NCBI GenBank assembly: GCA_029781465.1
Contig: JAKOWQ010000030.1
Span: 1-13,507 of the forward strand
DNA: 13,507 nt
Direction of reading: 5' to 3'
DNA from: Pseudomonadota bacterium
GTDB lineage: Bacteria > Pseudomonadota > Alphaproteobacteria > Sphingomonadales > Sphingomonadaceae
The notes under the pieces are model-generated. The model was not told where the DNA came from and ran no database searches. It saw only the letters and a program-made list of their open reading frames with translations. The position numbers and the translations under genes are program-made. Of this stretch, positions 1-6,628 are shown in pieces. How positions within the stretch are numbered: the first letter of the stretch is position 1; every line of letters begins with the position of its first letter.

Positions 1-19
1 ACCATTCCGCCACAGGGGC
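1..19 (-). tRNA. tRNA-Leu, 5' end only (cut by window edge)
   Basis: Read on the minus strand, bases 19 to 1 give GCCCCTGTGGCGGAATGGT. This looks like the acceptor strand, position 8-9 and D-arm of a bacterial leucine tRNA; TGGCGGAATGGT is the Leu form of the A-box region. The remainder, including the anticodon, lies outside the window, so the isoacceptor cannot be named. The 5' end is 22 nt downstream of the suhB stop on the same strand, so cotranscription with efp-suhB is possible. Serine tRNAs, the other long-variable-arm class, usually read GGCCGAGTGG here, which argues for Leu. The call rests on 19 bases. Confidence 0.7.
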
Positions 20-41
20 ACGCGGCTGGCGCGCTCTAGCT

Positions 42-860
42 TTACTTGAGCGCACCGGCCACAATTTTATGCAGCCGCGAATGCAGCGAGTCATTGCCAG
101 CCAGCACCTCGGCATCGCAGACCGGCTGCGAGCGGCCCTTGAAATCGCTGACGAAACCGCCCGCCTCGCGCACCAGCAGACAGCCTGCAGCGGTATCCCA
201 CGGGGCAAGGCCGCTTTCCCAGAACCCGTCATAACGCCCGGCGGCAACCCAGGCGAGATCGAGCGAAGCGGCACCAAAGCGGCGGATCCCCGCCACCTGC
301 GGCGCCAGCGCGGCGTAGATCTTGCTCCATTCCGCCGCATCGCCGCGCCCGGCAAAGGGGATCCCGGTGGCAATCAGGCTTTCATCGAGATGCCGCCGCG
401 CCGAAACGCGCAGCCGCCGGTCGTGCAGCCAGGCGCCCCGGGTCTTTTCGGCCCAGAAGCTTTCGTCGGTAACCGGCTGATAGACCAGCGCGGCGATCAC
501 ATCGCCCCAGCCCGACCCGTCCAGCTTCGGCTCCTGCGCCGCGACGGAGATCGCGAAATGCGGAATGCCGTGCAGGAAGTTGCTGGTCCCGTCGAGCGGG
601 TCGATAATCCAGCGCGGCTTGGTGGGATCGCCCTCGATGATCCCGCCTTCCTCGAGCACGAAGCCCCAGTCAGGCCGCGCAGCCAGCAGTTCGTCATAGA
701 GTGTGCGTTCGGCGCGCTGATCGGCCTTGGAGACGAAGTCCGCGGGCCCCTTGCGGCTGACCTGCAGGTGCTCAACCTCGCCGAAATCGCGGCGCAGGCG
801 CTGCCCGGCCTTGCGGGCCGCCTTTTCCATCACGCGGATCAGGCCGGAAATGACTGCCAT
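42..860 (-). CDS. suhB: Inositol monophosphatase family protein (SuhB type)
   Basis: This 272-aa protein belongs to the Mg2+-dependent, Li+-sensitive inositol monophosphatase family, which hydrolyses inositol-1-phosphate and related sugar phosphates. Visible signatures are a KGPADFVSKAD block (about 37-47), the metal-ligand Glu in VLEEGG (about 68-73), the hallmark DPLDGTSNF (87-95, with both metal-binding Asp), and the second family motif WDTAAG (221-226, Asp222). Length matches the family (about 265-275). It starts at ATG 10 nt after the efp stop; the purine-rich GAGAG overlapping the efp TGA is the likely ribosome binding site, which suggests translational coupling. In E. coli SuhB also acts in rRNA antitermination; whether this protein does so cannot be read from the sequence. 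The family call is firm; the physiological substrate is not. Confidence 0.93.
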   Translation of the reverse strand: MAVISGLIRVMEKAARKAGQRLRRDFGEVEHLQVSRKGPADFVSKADQRAERTLYDELLAARPDWGFVLEEGGIIEGDPTKPRWIIDPLDGTSNFLHGIPHFAISVAAQEPKLDGSGWGDVIAALVYQPVTDESFWAEKTRGAWLHDRRLRVSARRHLDESLIATGIPFAGRGDAAEWSKIYAALAPQVAGIRRFGAASLDLAWVAAGRYDGFWESGLAPWDTAAGCLLVREAGGFVSDFKGRSQPVCDAEVLAGNDSLHSRLHKIVAGALK

Positions 861-870
861 GTGTGCTCTC

Positions 871-1437
871 TCAATCCGCCTTGCGGACGTAGGTGCGCTC
901 GTAGACGTCGACCACGATCCGGGTGCCGCTTTCGATGTGCGGCGGCACCATCACGCGTACGCCGTTGTCGAGGATCGCGGGCTTGTAGCTCGACGAGGCG
1001 GTCTGCCCCTTCACCACCGCGTCGGCCTCGACAATCGTGGCCTCGACCTGTTCGGGCAGCTGGACCGAGATCGGGCGCTCGTCATACATTTCCAGCAGCA
1101 CGGTCATCCCGTCCTGCAGGAAGGCGTCGGCGCCGCCGAGCAGATCCTTGGGCAGGTTGATCTGGTCATAGGTTTCCACGTCCATGAACACCAGATTGTC
1201 GCCCTCGGCATAGAGGAACTGAAAATCCTTGGTATCGAGCCGGACCTTCTCGACCGTGTCGGCGCTGCGGAAGCGCACGTTGGTCTTGCGGCCGTCGATC
1301 AGGTTCTTCATCTCGACCTGCATGAACGCGCCGCCCTTGCCGGGCTGGGTATGCTGGGTCTTGGCGACCTTCCAGATGCCGCCTTCGTATTCGAGAATGT
1401 TGCCGGGACGGATGTCCACGCCGCTGATCTTGGCCAT
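871..1437 (-). CDS. efp: Translation elongation factor P
   Basis: This 188-aa protein is full-length EF-P, which binds between the P and E sites of the ribosome and relieves stalling at consecutive prolines. The N-terminal KOW-like domain carries the loop HTQPGKGGAF, with Lys34 at the tip that is modified in many bacteria (beta-lysylation by EpmA/EpmB in E. coli). The C-terminal OB domain carries the family signature around KPAILDNGVRVMVPPHI (about 152-168). The ATG is preceded by a Shine-Dalgarno-like GAAGG. It is the first gene of an efp-suhB pair on the minus strand, divergent from the small exported protein at 1594. No modification enzyme gene is in the window. Confidence 0.97.
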   Translation of the reverse strand: MAKISGVDIRPGNILEYEGGIWKVAKTQHTQPGKGGAFMQVEMKNLIDGRKTNVRFRSADTVEKVRLDTKDFQFLYAEGDNLVFMDVETYDQINLPKDLLGGADAFLQDGMTVLLEMYDERPISVQLPEQVEATIVEADAVVKGQTASSSYKPAILDNGVRVMVPPHIESGTRIVVDVYERTYVRKAD

Positions 1438-1593
1438 GTGCCTGCCTTCAAGGATGAGAAAGAACCGCCAGCCCGAACCGTTCGCGCCGCGCGGAGAAGG
1501 CGCGCCCTTAGCGCGGCGCGCCGATCACGGCAAGTGCGCGGCTGGCGGATCGGTTCACTTCCTGCTAATCGCGCCGCCGCCATGACCCGCACG

Positions 1594-1953
1594 ATGAAAC
1601 ACTTGCTTGCCTCGACCTTTGCGCTCAGCGCCGGACTGGCCCTTGCCGCGCCGGGCGGACAGATCGGTGCGCTGCCGATGGGCGATTTCGTCTGCGAACT
1701 GCCGGGCGATGCCACCGGCCCCGCCGGAATGCATCAGGCGGAAGAGGACTTCACCGTGGTCAACGCCACCACCTACACGAATTTCGAGGGGCGCGGTTCC
1801 TACCTGCTGACCGGCACCCTGGTGGTGATGACCAGCGGCCCCAAGCAGGGCGAAAAGTACCACCGCATTTCAGCCAACTTCCTGCGCAAGCTGGCCCCGG
1901 ACGGCAGCGATTCCACCCTGCGCTGCATCCGGCGGGTGACCAACAACCGTTAG
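1594..1953 (+). CDS. Small exported protein of unknown function
   Basis: The 119-aa product is not one I can assign to a named family. It has a clear Sec signal peptide: MKHLL, a hydrophobic core, then an ALA-A site near residue 18. The mature part is about 100 residues, with two cysteines (Cys34 in GDFVCELPGDA and Cys111 in LRCIRR) that could form a disulfide in the periplasm, and a beta-rich middle (YLLTGTLVVMT). A second in-frame ATG at 1582 would add MTRT; neither start has a good Shine-Dalgarno, and 1594 was chosen because it gives the more typical signal peptide. Its TAG stop (1951-1953) overlaps the TAA stop of the convergent OPT gene, giving a TTAG end-to-end overlap. It is expressed divergently from efp. 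Coding status is supported by the signal peptide; function is unknown. Confidence 0.8.
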   Translation: MKHLLASTFALSAGLALAAPGGQIGALPMGDFVCELPGDATGPAGMHQAEEDFTVVNATTYTNFEGRGSYLLTGTLVVMTSGPKQGEKYHRISANFLRKLAPDGSDSTLRCIRRVTNNR

Positions 1954-3896
1954 GCGCAGGCCTTGCGCATCCGGGCATAGGCCCAGACGACCATCGCGGT
2001 GAAGATCGTCAGCCCGGCCGGAACGGCAAAGCCATTGTCCCCGACCACGGCCAGCACGTCCGGGTTGTTGCTCGCTCCGACCAGGAACGAATAGACGACG
2101 TTGAACAGCCCGTCGCCGACGATCAGGCCGGTCGCGGTCAGAACCCCGATCCGTTCGGCAAAGCCCGGATCGCGCTGGCGCGCGGCCCAGCGGTTATAGA
2201 AATGCCCCAGCACCGCACCGACCACCACCAGCGCGGTCGAATCGGTCGGCAGGTACATGCCCATGCCCACCGCCAGCGGCGGCAGCGAACCGCGCCCGGT
2301 CTTGCGCAGACCCTCGTCGATCGCCACCGCGATCAGGCCGACCAGCGCGCCCGCACCCACTAGATTCCAGTCGAGATCGCCGCCCAGCACGCCCTGGACG
2401 ATGGTCGAGATAAGCGCCGCCTGCGGGGCGGCCAGGGCATCGGGCCCGGCGCCGGGTGCGCCCTGAAAGCCGAAGGTCGCATTGAGCAGCGAAAGGATCG
2501 GCGGGATCACCACGGCTCCAAAGCCAACCCCCAGGATCAGCGCAACCCGCTGACGCCACGGCGTCGCACCCACCAGTTGCCCGGTCTTGAGGTCTTGCAG
2601 GTTGTCGTTGGAAATGGTCGCCACGCCGAACACGATCGCGGTGACGAACAGCGCGAAGGCGACCAGCGCCTTGGTATCGTCTGCCCCCAGCCCGCGCCCG
2701 AACAGCGCCAGCAGGACCAGCGCGATACCCAGGCTTGAGAGGATCCCGACCCCGGAGATCGGGCTGTTCGAGGCCCCGATCAGCCCGGCCATGTAGCCGC
2801 AGACCGAAGCGATCACGATCCCCGCAACCAGGACATAGGCCACTGAGGCCACCAGCGAGAGCCCGAGCTTTCCGGCGACCGGCCCGCCGCTGGCAAAATC
2901 GGCCAGCAGCAGCGCCACAGGAACCATCGCCGCCAGGATCGTCCCGCCGACGATCCCGATCGGCAAGTCCCGCTCGGTCAGTTCCAGCGCCTCGATACTG
3001 CCCGCAGCCTTGCGCGCGCGCGCTGCGGCAAGCGCTGCGGCGATCCCGCGCGCGATCGGGCCGATCACCTTGAGCAGGGTCCAGATCGCCGCCACTCCGA
3101 TCGCCCCGGCACCGACCAGGCGCACCTTGGCGCGAAAAACGGTGTGAGCAAGGTCGGCAACGTCGCTGGCACTGGCAAGACCTGGGGCGGTCAGATACGG
3201 CAGGATGAAGCCATAGCTCAGCACGATCCCGACCAGCATGGCGATCCCTACCGCCAGTCCGACCAGATGCCCGACGCCGAGCAGCGAAAGCGAAAAGGTC
3301 ACCGAGGCAAAACTCGCCCCTCCCCCGATCCGGAATGTCTTGTCGATCGCCTCGACCACAAGCTTCATCTTGGCGAGCAGCGGGTAGAGCGCGGAAATCA
3401 CCGTGCCGAGCACCACGGCGGCAAGGCCCTTGCGGTTTTCCTCCGCGCCGCCAACCCCCGCCCCGACCTTGAGCACCTCGGCCGCGGCAACGCCTTCGGG
3501 ATAGGGCAGATCCGATCCGGTCACCAGCGCGCGGCGCAGCGGCACCGAATACATCACCCCCAGCACACCCCCGATCACGATCACCGCCACCGACTGCCAG
3601 TAGGGAAAGCCGCTCCACCAATCGATCATCACCAGCGCGGGCAACACGAAGACGATTGCCGAAAGCGTGCCGGCCGAGCTGGCGATGGTCTGGACGATGT
3701 TGTTTTCCTGGATCGTCGTGCCCGCGAAGTTGCGCAGCACCGCCATCGAGATCACCGCCGCCGGGATCGAGGTGGCGAAAGTCAGGCCGATCCGCAGCCC
3801 GAGATAAACATTGGCGGCGGTGAAGATCACCGTCAGCAGCGCCCCCAGCACGATCCCGCGCAGGGTCAGTTCCTTGGGGCTGGCAGATGCGATCAT
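1950..3896 (-). CDS. OPT-family oligopeptide transporter
   Basis: This 648-aa polytopic inner-membrane protein belongs to the oligopeptide transporter (OPT) superfamily, whose members import small peptides or metal chelates by proton coupling. The first segment, around residues 28-54 (NVYLGLRIGLTFA followed by SIPAAVISM), is the typical OPT N-terminal signature. NIVQTIASSAGTLS (about 66-79) and a central SNSPISGVGI block are also characteristic. I count roughly 14-16 hydrophobic helices. The reading frame stays open back to 4115, but the upstream part is hydrophilic, arginine/proline-rich and overlaps thiE antiparallel-free in the same orientation, so the start was placed at ATG 3896, just before SPKELTLRGI. 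The ribosome binding site there is weak. The substrate (peptide or siderophore-like chelate) cannot be predicted. Confidence 0.92.
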   Translation of the reverse strand: MIASASPKELTLRGIVLGALLTVIFTAANVYLGLRIGLTFATSIPAAVISMAVLRNFAGTTIQENNIVQTIASSAGTLSAIVFVLPALVMIDWWSGFPYWQSVAVIVIGGVLGVMYSVPLRRALVTGSDLPYPEGVAAAEVLKVGAGVGGAEENRKGLAAVVLGTVISALYPLLAKMKLVVEAIDKTFRIGGGASFASVTFSLSLLGVGHLVGLAVGIAMLVGIVLSYGFILPYLTAPGLASASDVADLAHTVFRAKVRLVGAGAIGVAAIWTLLKVIGPIARGIAAALAAARARKAAGSIEALELTERDLPIGIVGGTILAAMVPVALLLADFASGGPVAGKLGLSLVASVAYVLVAGIVIASVCGYMAGLIGASNSPISGVGILSSLGIALVLLALFGRGLGADDTKALVAFALFVTAIVFGVATISNDNLQDLKTGQLVGATPWRQRVALILGVGFGAVVIPPILSLLNATFGFQGAPGAGPDALAAPQAALISTIVQGVLGGDLDWNLVGAGALVGLIAVAIDEGLRKTGRGSLPPLAVGMGMYLPTDSTALVVVGAVLGHFYNRWAARQRDPGFAERIGVLTATGLIVGDGLFNVVYSFLVGASNNPDVLAVVGDNGFAVPAGLTIFTAMVVWAYARMRKACA

Positions 3897-3939
3897 GGCC
3901 CGGTTCCCGTTCACTCGAAAGGTTCGCACCCTGAGCGGG

Positions 3940-3955
3940 TGGACACTATGGACAC
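3940..3955. repeat. Short direct repeat upstream of OPT gene
   Basis: TGGACAC occurs twice (3940-3946 and 3949-3955), separated by two bases, within the 154-bp spacer between thiE and the OPT gene. The second copy continues into AGTCCA, so an imperfect inverted pair TGGAC/GTCCA is also present. The position, about 45-60 bp upstream of the OPT start, would suit an operator. No regulator is recognised, and a chance repeat of this length is possible. Confidence 0.3.
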
Positions 3956-4050
3956 AGTCCAATGCCAGAAAAGTTCTCCCCTTTCGGCATCGGCATGGCT
4001 GGAGGACTTGTGACAGGTTTTGGCAGGGCGGGAAATGGGGTGGAGCAACG

Positions 4051-4665
4051 CTACCCGCCCAGCCTGGCGGCGAAGGCGCGCACCGCCGCGGCCTCATCCC
4101 CGCCCCACACCGCATGGCTCACGGCGAGGAAGTCCGCCCCGGCTGCAACCAGCGGCGCGCAATTCTCCGGCGTGATCCCGCCGATCGCGACGCAGGGGAT
4201 CTCGAACAGGTCCTGCCACCAGGTCAGCAGGTCGGGTTCGGCGCGGTATTCGGTCTGTTTGGTCTGCGTCGGGAAGAAGGCGCCGAAGGCAACGTAGTCC
4301 GCGCCGGCCTCGCCCGCTTCCATCGCCAGATGACGGCTGTTGTGGCAGGTGACTCCGATCTGCGCCTCGCGCCCCAGACGCTGGCGGGCTTCGGCAACCG
4401 TGCCGTCGTCCTGACCAAGGTGCACGCCATCGGCGCCAATCCGCTTGGCCAGACTGATCGAATCGTTGACGATGAAGGCCACATCGCGCGCCGCACAGAG
4501 CGCCTGCAACGGCTCGGCCAGTCGGGCCGCCTGATGCTCGTCGATATCCTTGACCCTGAGCTGGAACGCCGCCACCGGCCCCGCATCGAGCGCGCGGGCA
4601 AGCCGGTCGGGAAAGGCGCCGCCGACATCGAGCGGCGAGATCAGGTAGAGCTGGCACTGGGTCAT
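4051..4665 (-). CDS. thiE: Thiamine-phosphate synthase
   Basis: This 204-aa TIM-barrel enzyme joins HMP-pyrophosphate and thiazole phosphate to make thiamine monophosphate. Visible motifs are FQLRVKD (about 34-40, pyrophosphate/phosphate-binding strand), NDSISLAKRIGADGVHLGQDD with the Mg2+-binding acidic residues, GADYVAFGAFFPTQTK (the alphaproteobacterial form of the central phosphate loop), and VAIGGITPEN followed by GADFLAVSHAVW near the end. Length fits ThiE (about 200-215). The ATG at 4665 gives MTQCQLYLISP, a usual N-terminus; the Shine-Dalgarno is weak. No other thiamine genes are adjacent. The paralogue TenI is the alternative, but the FQLRVKD and GQDD sites favour ThiE. Confidence 0.9.
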   Translation of the reverse strand: MTQCQLYLISPLDVGGAFPDRLARALDAGPVAAFQLRVKDIDEHQAARLAEPLQALCAARDVAFIVNDSISLAKRIGADGVHLGQDDGTVAEARQRLGREAQIGVTCHNSRHLAMEAGEAGADYVAFGAFFPTQTKQTEYRAEPDLLTWWQDLFEIPCVAIGGITPENCAPLVAAGADFLAVSHAVWGGDEAAAVRAFAARLGG

Positions 4666-4745
4666 CGCATGCGCTCTATCGCGGCGCGGGCCTGTCGCCA
4701 AGCGTTCGGGCGCGGTTAAGCCAGCTTGCGGCATTGCACCGTCCC

Positions 4746-5120
4746 ATGAAAGCGACTCAGGCCCTGATCATCGCGCTCGCGGCAGCCCTTGCCGCCGGCA
4801 CCGCGCAATCGCATGAAATGACGGCCCGCGCCGCGCTGGGCGAGAAGATCGAGGTCAGCGACGGGATCGTGGTCGAGCCTCAGGCCGTTATCGAGGACAG
4901 CCGCTGCCCGATGGAAGTCCGCTGCATCGCTGCCGGGCGCGTGGTGCTGGCCGCCGAGGTGATGGCCGAGGGCAAGGCCAGTGTGGTCCACCTGACCGCG
5001 GGAACTCCGCAATCGGTTTCGGGCGGCATGCTGGTGCTCCAGGCGGTAGAGCCGCAACGCCACATCGCTGCGCCCGCGCCGCAGGACTATCGCTTCAGCT
5101 TCGCCTTCCTGCCGCTGTAG
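4746..5120 (+). CDS. Small exported protein with RCPxxVxCxxAG motif
   Basis: The 124-aa product is an exported protein of unknown function. Residues 1-22 form a Sec signal peptide (MKATQ, an alanine/leucine core, cleavage probably near AQS-HE). The mature part carries DSRCPMEVRCIAAGRVV (51-67). This DSRCP-x2-V-x-C-x2-AG pattern is one I recall from many small bacterial periplasmic or lipoprotein-like proteins with no assigned role; Cys54 and Cys60 may form a disulfide or bind metal. The rest is predicted beta-strand. An upstream in-frame TTG at 4734 would add four residues; ATG 4746 gives the normal signal peptide. It is divergent from thiE and convergent with the gene ending at 5134. There is no lipobox Cys at the cleavage site. 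Confidence 0.8.
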   Translation: MKATQALIIALAAALAAGTAQSHEMTARAALGEKIEVSDGIVVEPQAVIEDSRCPMEVRCIAAGRVVLAAEVMAEGKASVVHLTAGTPQSVSGGMLVLQAVEPQRHIAAPAPQDYRFSFAFLPL

Positions 5121-5133
5121 GGTCGGGACCTAA

Positions 5134-5637
5134 TCACAGCACCCGGCTGTCATAGGCCCATTGCAGCAGGGCCTGGCGCTGGCGCGGGCGGCAAAAGGGA
5201 TCGCCCGGCTCGCAATTGCGCCGCACCTGCGCCCGGTGGCGGGCAAAGGCGCGCCAGCGGGCGATCTGGCGGGCATCGTCCGGGTGCCGGCGCCCCATGA
5301 AATAGCGGCAATACCACTGGAACCACCCGCGCGGATCGTCGGGATGGATCCAGCCCTTGCGTCGCCATTCGGCCAGCGGCTGGCTGGCGATGACGCCGAA
5401 ATGGTTGCAGCGCTTATCGGGCTTTCCCGGTGAAAGGCGGGCCTCCGCAAACCATTCGGCGGGAAATTCGGCCCCGCAATCGCTCATGTAACAGCCGCCG
5501 AACACGCCCAGCGCCAACATTTCGGCCGGAGTCAGCTCGGGCGCGAATCCGGGATCGAATTCACGCCCGACCGGTGCCACCCGCCGATAACGGTAGCCGC
5601 GCTGCATCCGGTCATCGACGGTGATCCAGCCCGGCAA
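5134..5637 (-). CDS. Conserved uncharacterised protein coupled to fda
   Basis: The 167-aa protein is soluble by appearance and not in a family I can name. It is rich in Trp, Arg, Tyr and Cys (cysteines at 49, 54, 77, 110, 142, 149). The most striking block is GWFQWYCRYFMGRR then DDARQIARW (104-128), which reads like a strongly conserved core; from memory similar blocks occur in uncharacterised proteins of other organisms, but this is unverified. The paired cysteines (CYMSDC and CEPGDPFC) could bind a metal. The only upstream starts are TTG 5637 or a non-standard ATT, because the in-frame fda TGA lies just upstream; GAGGG at the fda stop is a good ribosome binding site for the TTG. A later ATG (Met11) is the alternative. 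It is the last gene of the tkt-gap-pgk-fda block. Confidence 0.82.
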   Translation of the reverse strand: MPGWITVDDRMQRGYRYRRVAPVGREFDPGFAPELTPAEMLALGVFGGCYMSDCGAEFPAEWFAEARLSPGKPDKRCNHFGVIASQPLAEWRRKGWIHPDDPRGWFQWYCRYFMGRRHPDDARQIARWRAFARHRAQVRRNCEPGDPFCRPRQRQALLQWAYDSRVL

Positions 5638-5643
5638 GGCAAT

Positions 5644-5648
5644 CCCTC
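5644..5648 (-). promoter_or_regulatory. Ribosome binding site overlapping fda stop
   Basis: On the minus strand the fda stop and following bases read TGAGGG. The GAGGG is a good anti-16S match, spaced 6 nt (ATTGCC) from the TTG at 5637. This decides the TTG start for the downstream gene and implies coupling to fda translation. No ATG start exists at this spacing. Confidence 0.65.
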
Positions 5649-6540
5649 ACTGCTTGTGCGTCGAGCCCTTGTAGATCTCGTCGATCGCGCTGGCGAGCGC
5701 GGCATCGAATTCATCGTCGCTCATCTGCGCGCGCAGGTCTTCCAGCAGCGCGCGGCTGAAGCTGGCGATGATGCCCTTGTTCTTCGCCAGTTCGATGCAA
5801 GCCTCGGGGCGCTTGTATCCGCCCGAAAGCGCCACCACGCGCAGCACCTTGGGATGGTTGACCAGCGGATCGAAGGTCCCCGGCACCGCCGGCAGGCTGA
5901 GCTTGAGCATCACCTGCTCCCCTTCGCCCAGCGCATCGAGCGCCTTCAGGATTTCCGCCAGCAGGATCGCGTCGCATTCGGCGCGGGTTTCGCTCTTGAT
6001 GTTCACTTCGGGTTCGATGATCGGCATCATCCCATGGCCGAGCACCTGCTTGCCCACCGCGAACTGCTGCGCCACCACTGCCGCGATCCCTTCGGCATTG
6101 GCCGAATTGATCACCGACCGTTCCTTGGTGCCATAAACGCCGAGCGCCTTCGAGCGGGCCAGCAAGGCATCGAGTTCGGGCATCGGCTTCATCAGCTGGA
6201 CGCCGTTTTCCTCTGCCTCAAGCCCCTTGTCGATCTTGATGAAGGGAACGATGCCCTTTTCGATCAGCGCGGCGGGCACGGGCTTGCCGGCGGCGGTGCC
6301 ATCCATCGTCCGCTCGAACAGGATCGCCCCGATGACCTTGCTGCCGTCGAACGCCTTCGAGGTGATGATCCGCTCGCGCATGGCGTGGATCAGATCGAAC
6401 ATCCCGGCCTCGTCGCTCCACGCATCCTCGCCGATGCCATAGCCTGCCAGCGCCTTGGGGGTTGACCCGCCCGACTGGTCCAGCGCGGCGATAAAACCGT
6501 TTCCGGCGGCCATTTTGGCGGTCATGTCAGCGAAGTTCAT
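5647..6540 (-). CDS. fda: Class I fructose-bisphosphate aldolase
   Basis: This 297-aa enzyme cleaves fructose-1,6-bisphosphate to DHAP and glyceraldehyde-3-phosphate (or the reverse) through a Schiff base. It is the bacterial class I (Fda, Staphylococcus-type) family: ALDQSGGSTPKAL near the N-terminus (19-31), GAILFERTMDG (71-81), FIKIDKG (100-106), IIEPEVNI (174-181), and VMLKLSLP (210-217), with Lys213 the likely Schiff-base lysine. SGGY (239-242) and FSRALLEDLR (261-270) are the usual phosphate-site blocks. Length matches the family (about 295-300). ATG 6540 has an AAGGA ribosome binding site; an upstream in-frame extension to 6609 starts inside the pgk-fda spacer and looks non-coding. It is not the metal-dependent class II enzyme, whose zinc histidines are absent. 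Confidence 0.95.
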   Translation of the reverse strand: MNFADMTAKMAAGNGFIAALDQSGGSTPKALAGYGIGEDAWSDEAGMFDLIHAMRERIITSKAFDGSKVIGAILFERTMDGTAAGKPVPAALIEKGIVPFIKIDKGLEAEENGVQLMKPMPELDALLARSKALGVYGTKERSVINSANAEGIAAVVAQQFAVGKQVLGHGMMPIIEPEVNIKSETRAECDAILLAEILKALDALGEGEQVMLKLSLPAVPGTFDPLVNHPKVLRVVALSGGYKRPEACIELAKNKGIIASFSRALLEDLRAQMSDDEFDAALASAIDEIYKGSTHKQ

Positions 6541-6560
6541 GGCTGCGGTCCTTGTCTTTG

Positions 6561-6570
6561 CATACGTATG
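6561..6570. promoter_or_regulatory. Perfect 10-bp palindrome before fda
   Basis: CATACGTATG is a perfect palindrome 20 bp upstream of the fda ATG, in the 88-bp pgk-fda spacer. It could be an operator or part of a leader hairpin, but it does not match a regulator site that I know. In such GC-rich DNA an AT-rich palindrome stands out slightly. Function is inferred only from position. Confidence 0.3.
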
Positions 6571-6613
6571 TTTCGCGAGGCCCATAGCGGGGCGCCGCGT
6601 TCGGGGCAACCGC

Positions 6614-6628
6614 GCAAATCCGATTTGC
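6614..6628 (-). other. Small hairpin abutting the pgk stop
   Basis: GCAAAT (6614-6619) pairs with ATTTGC (6623-6628) around a 3-nt loop, directly after the pgk TGA (6629-6631). On the minus-strand transcript it is not followed by a T-run, so it is not a typical intrinsic terminator. It may protect or process the pgk 3' end, or be chance. Confidence 0.3.

Noticed and set aside
727..1953. 408-codon plus-strand frame across efp and the exported protein
   Set aside because: Only the part from 1582/1594 looks like a protein, with a proper signal peptide; the upstream part is antisense to efp and suhB.
2194..3621. 475-codon minus-strand frame inside the OPT gene
   Set aside because: Arg/Gly/Ala-rich shadow of the OPT reading frame with no membrane segments or motifs.
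3897..4115. N-terminal extension of the OPT protein
   Set aside because: It would overlap thiE, is hydrophilic and Pro/Arg-rich, and the family normally starts near ATG 3896.
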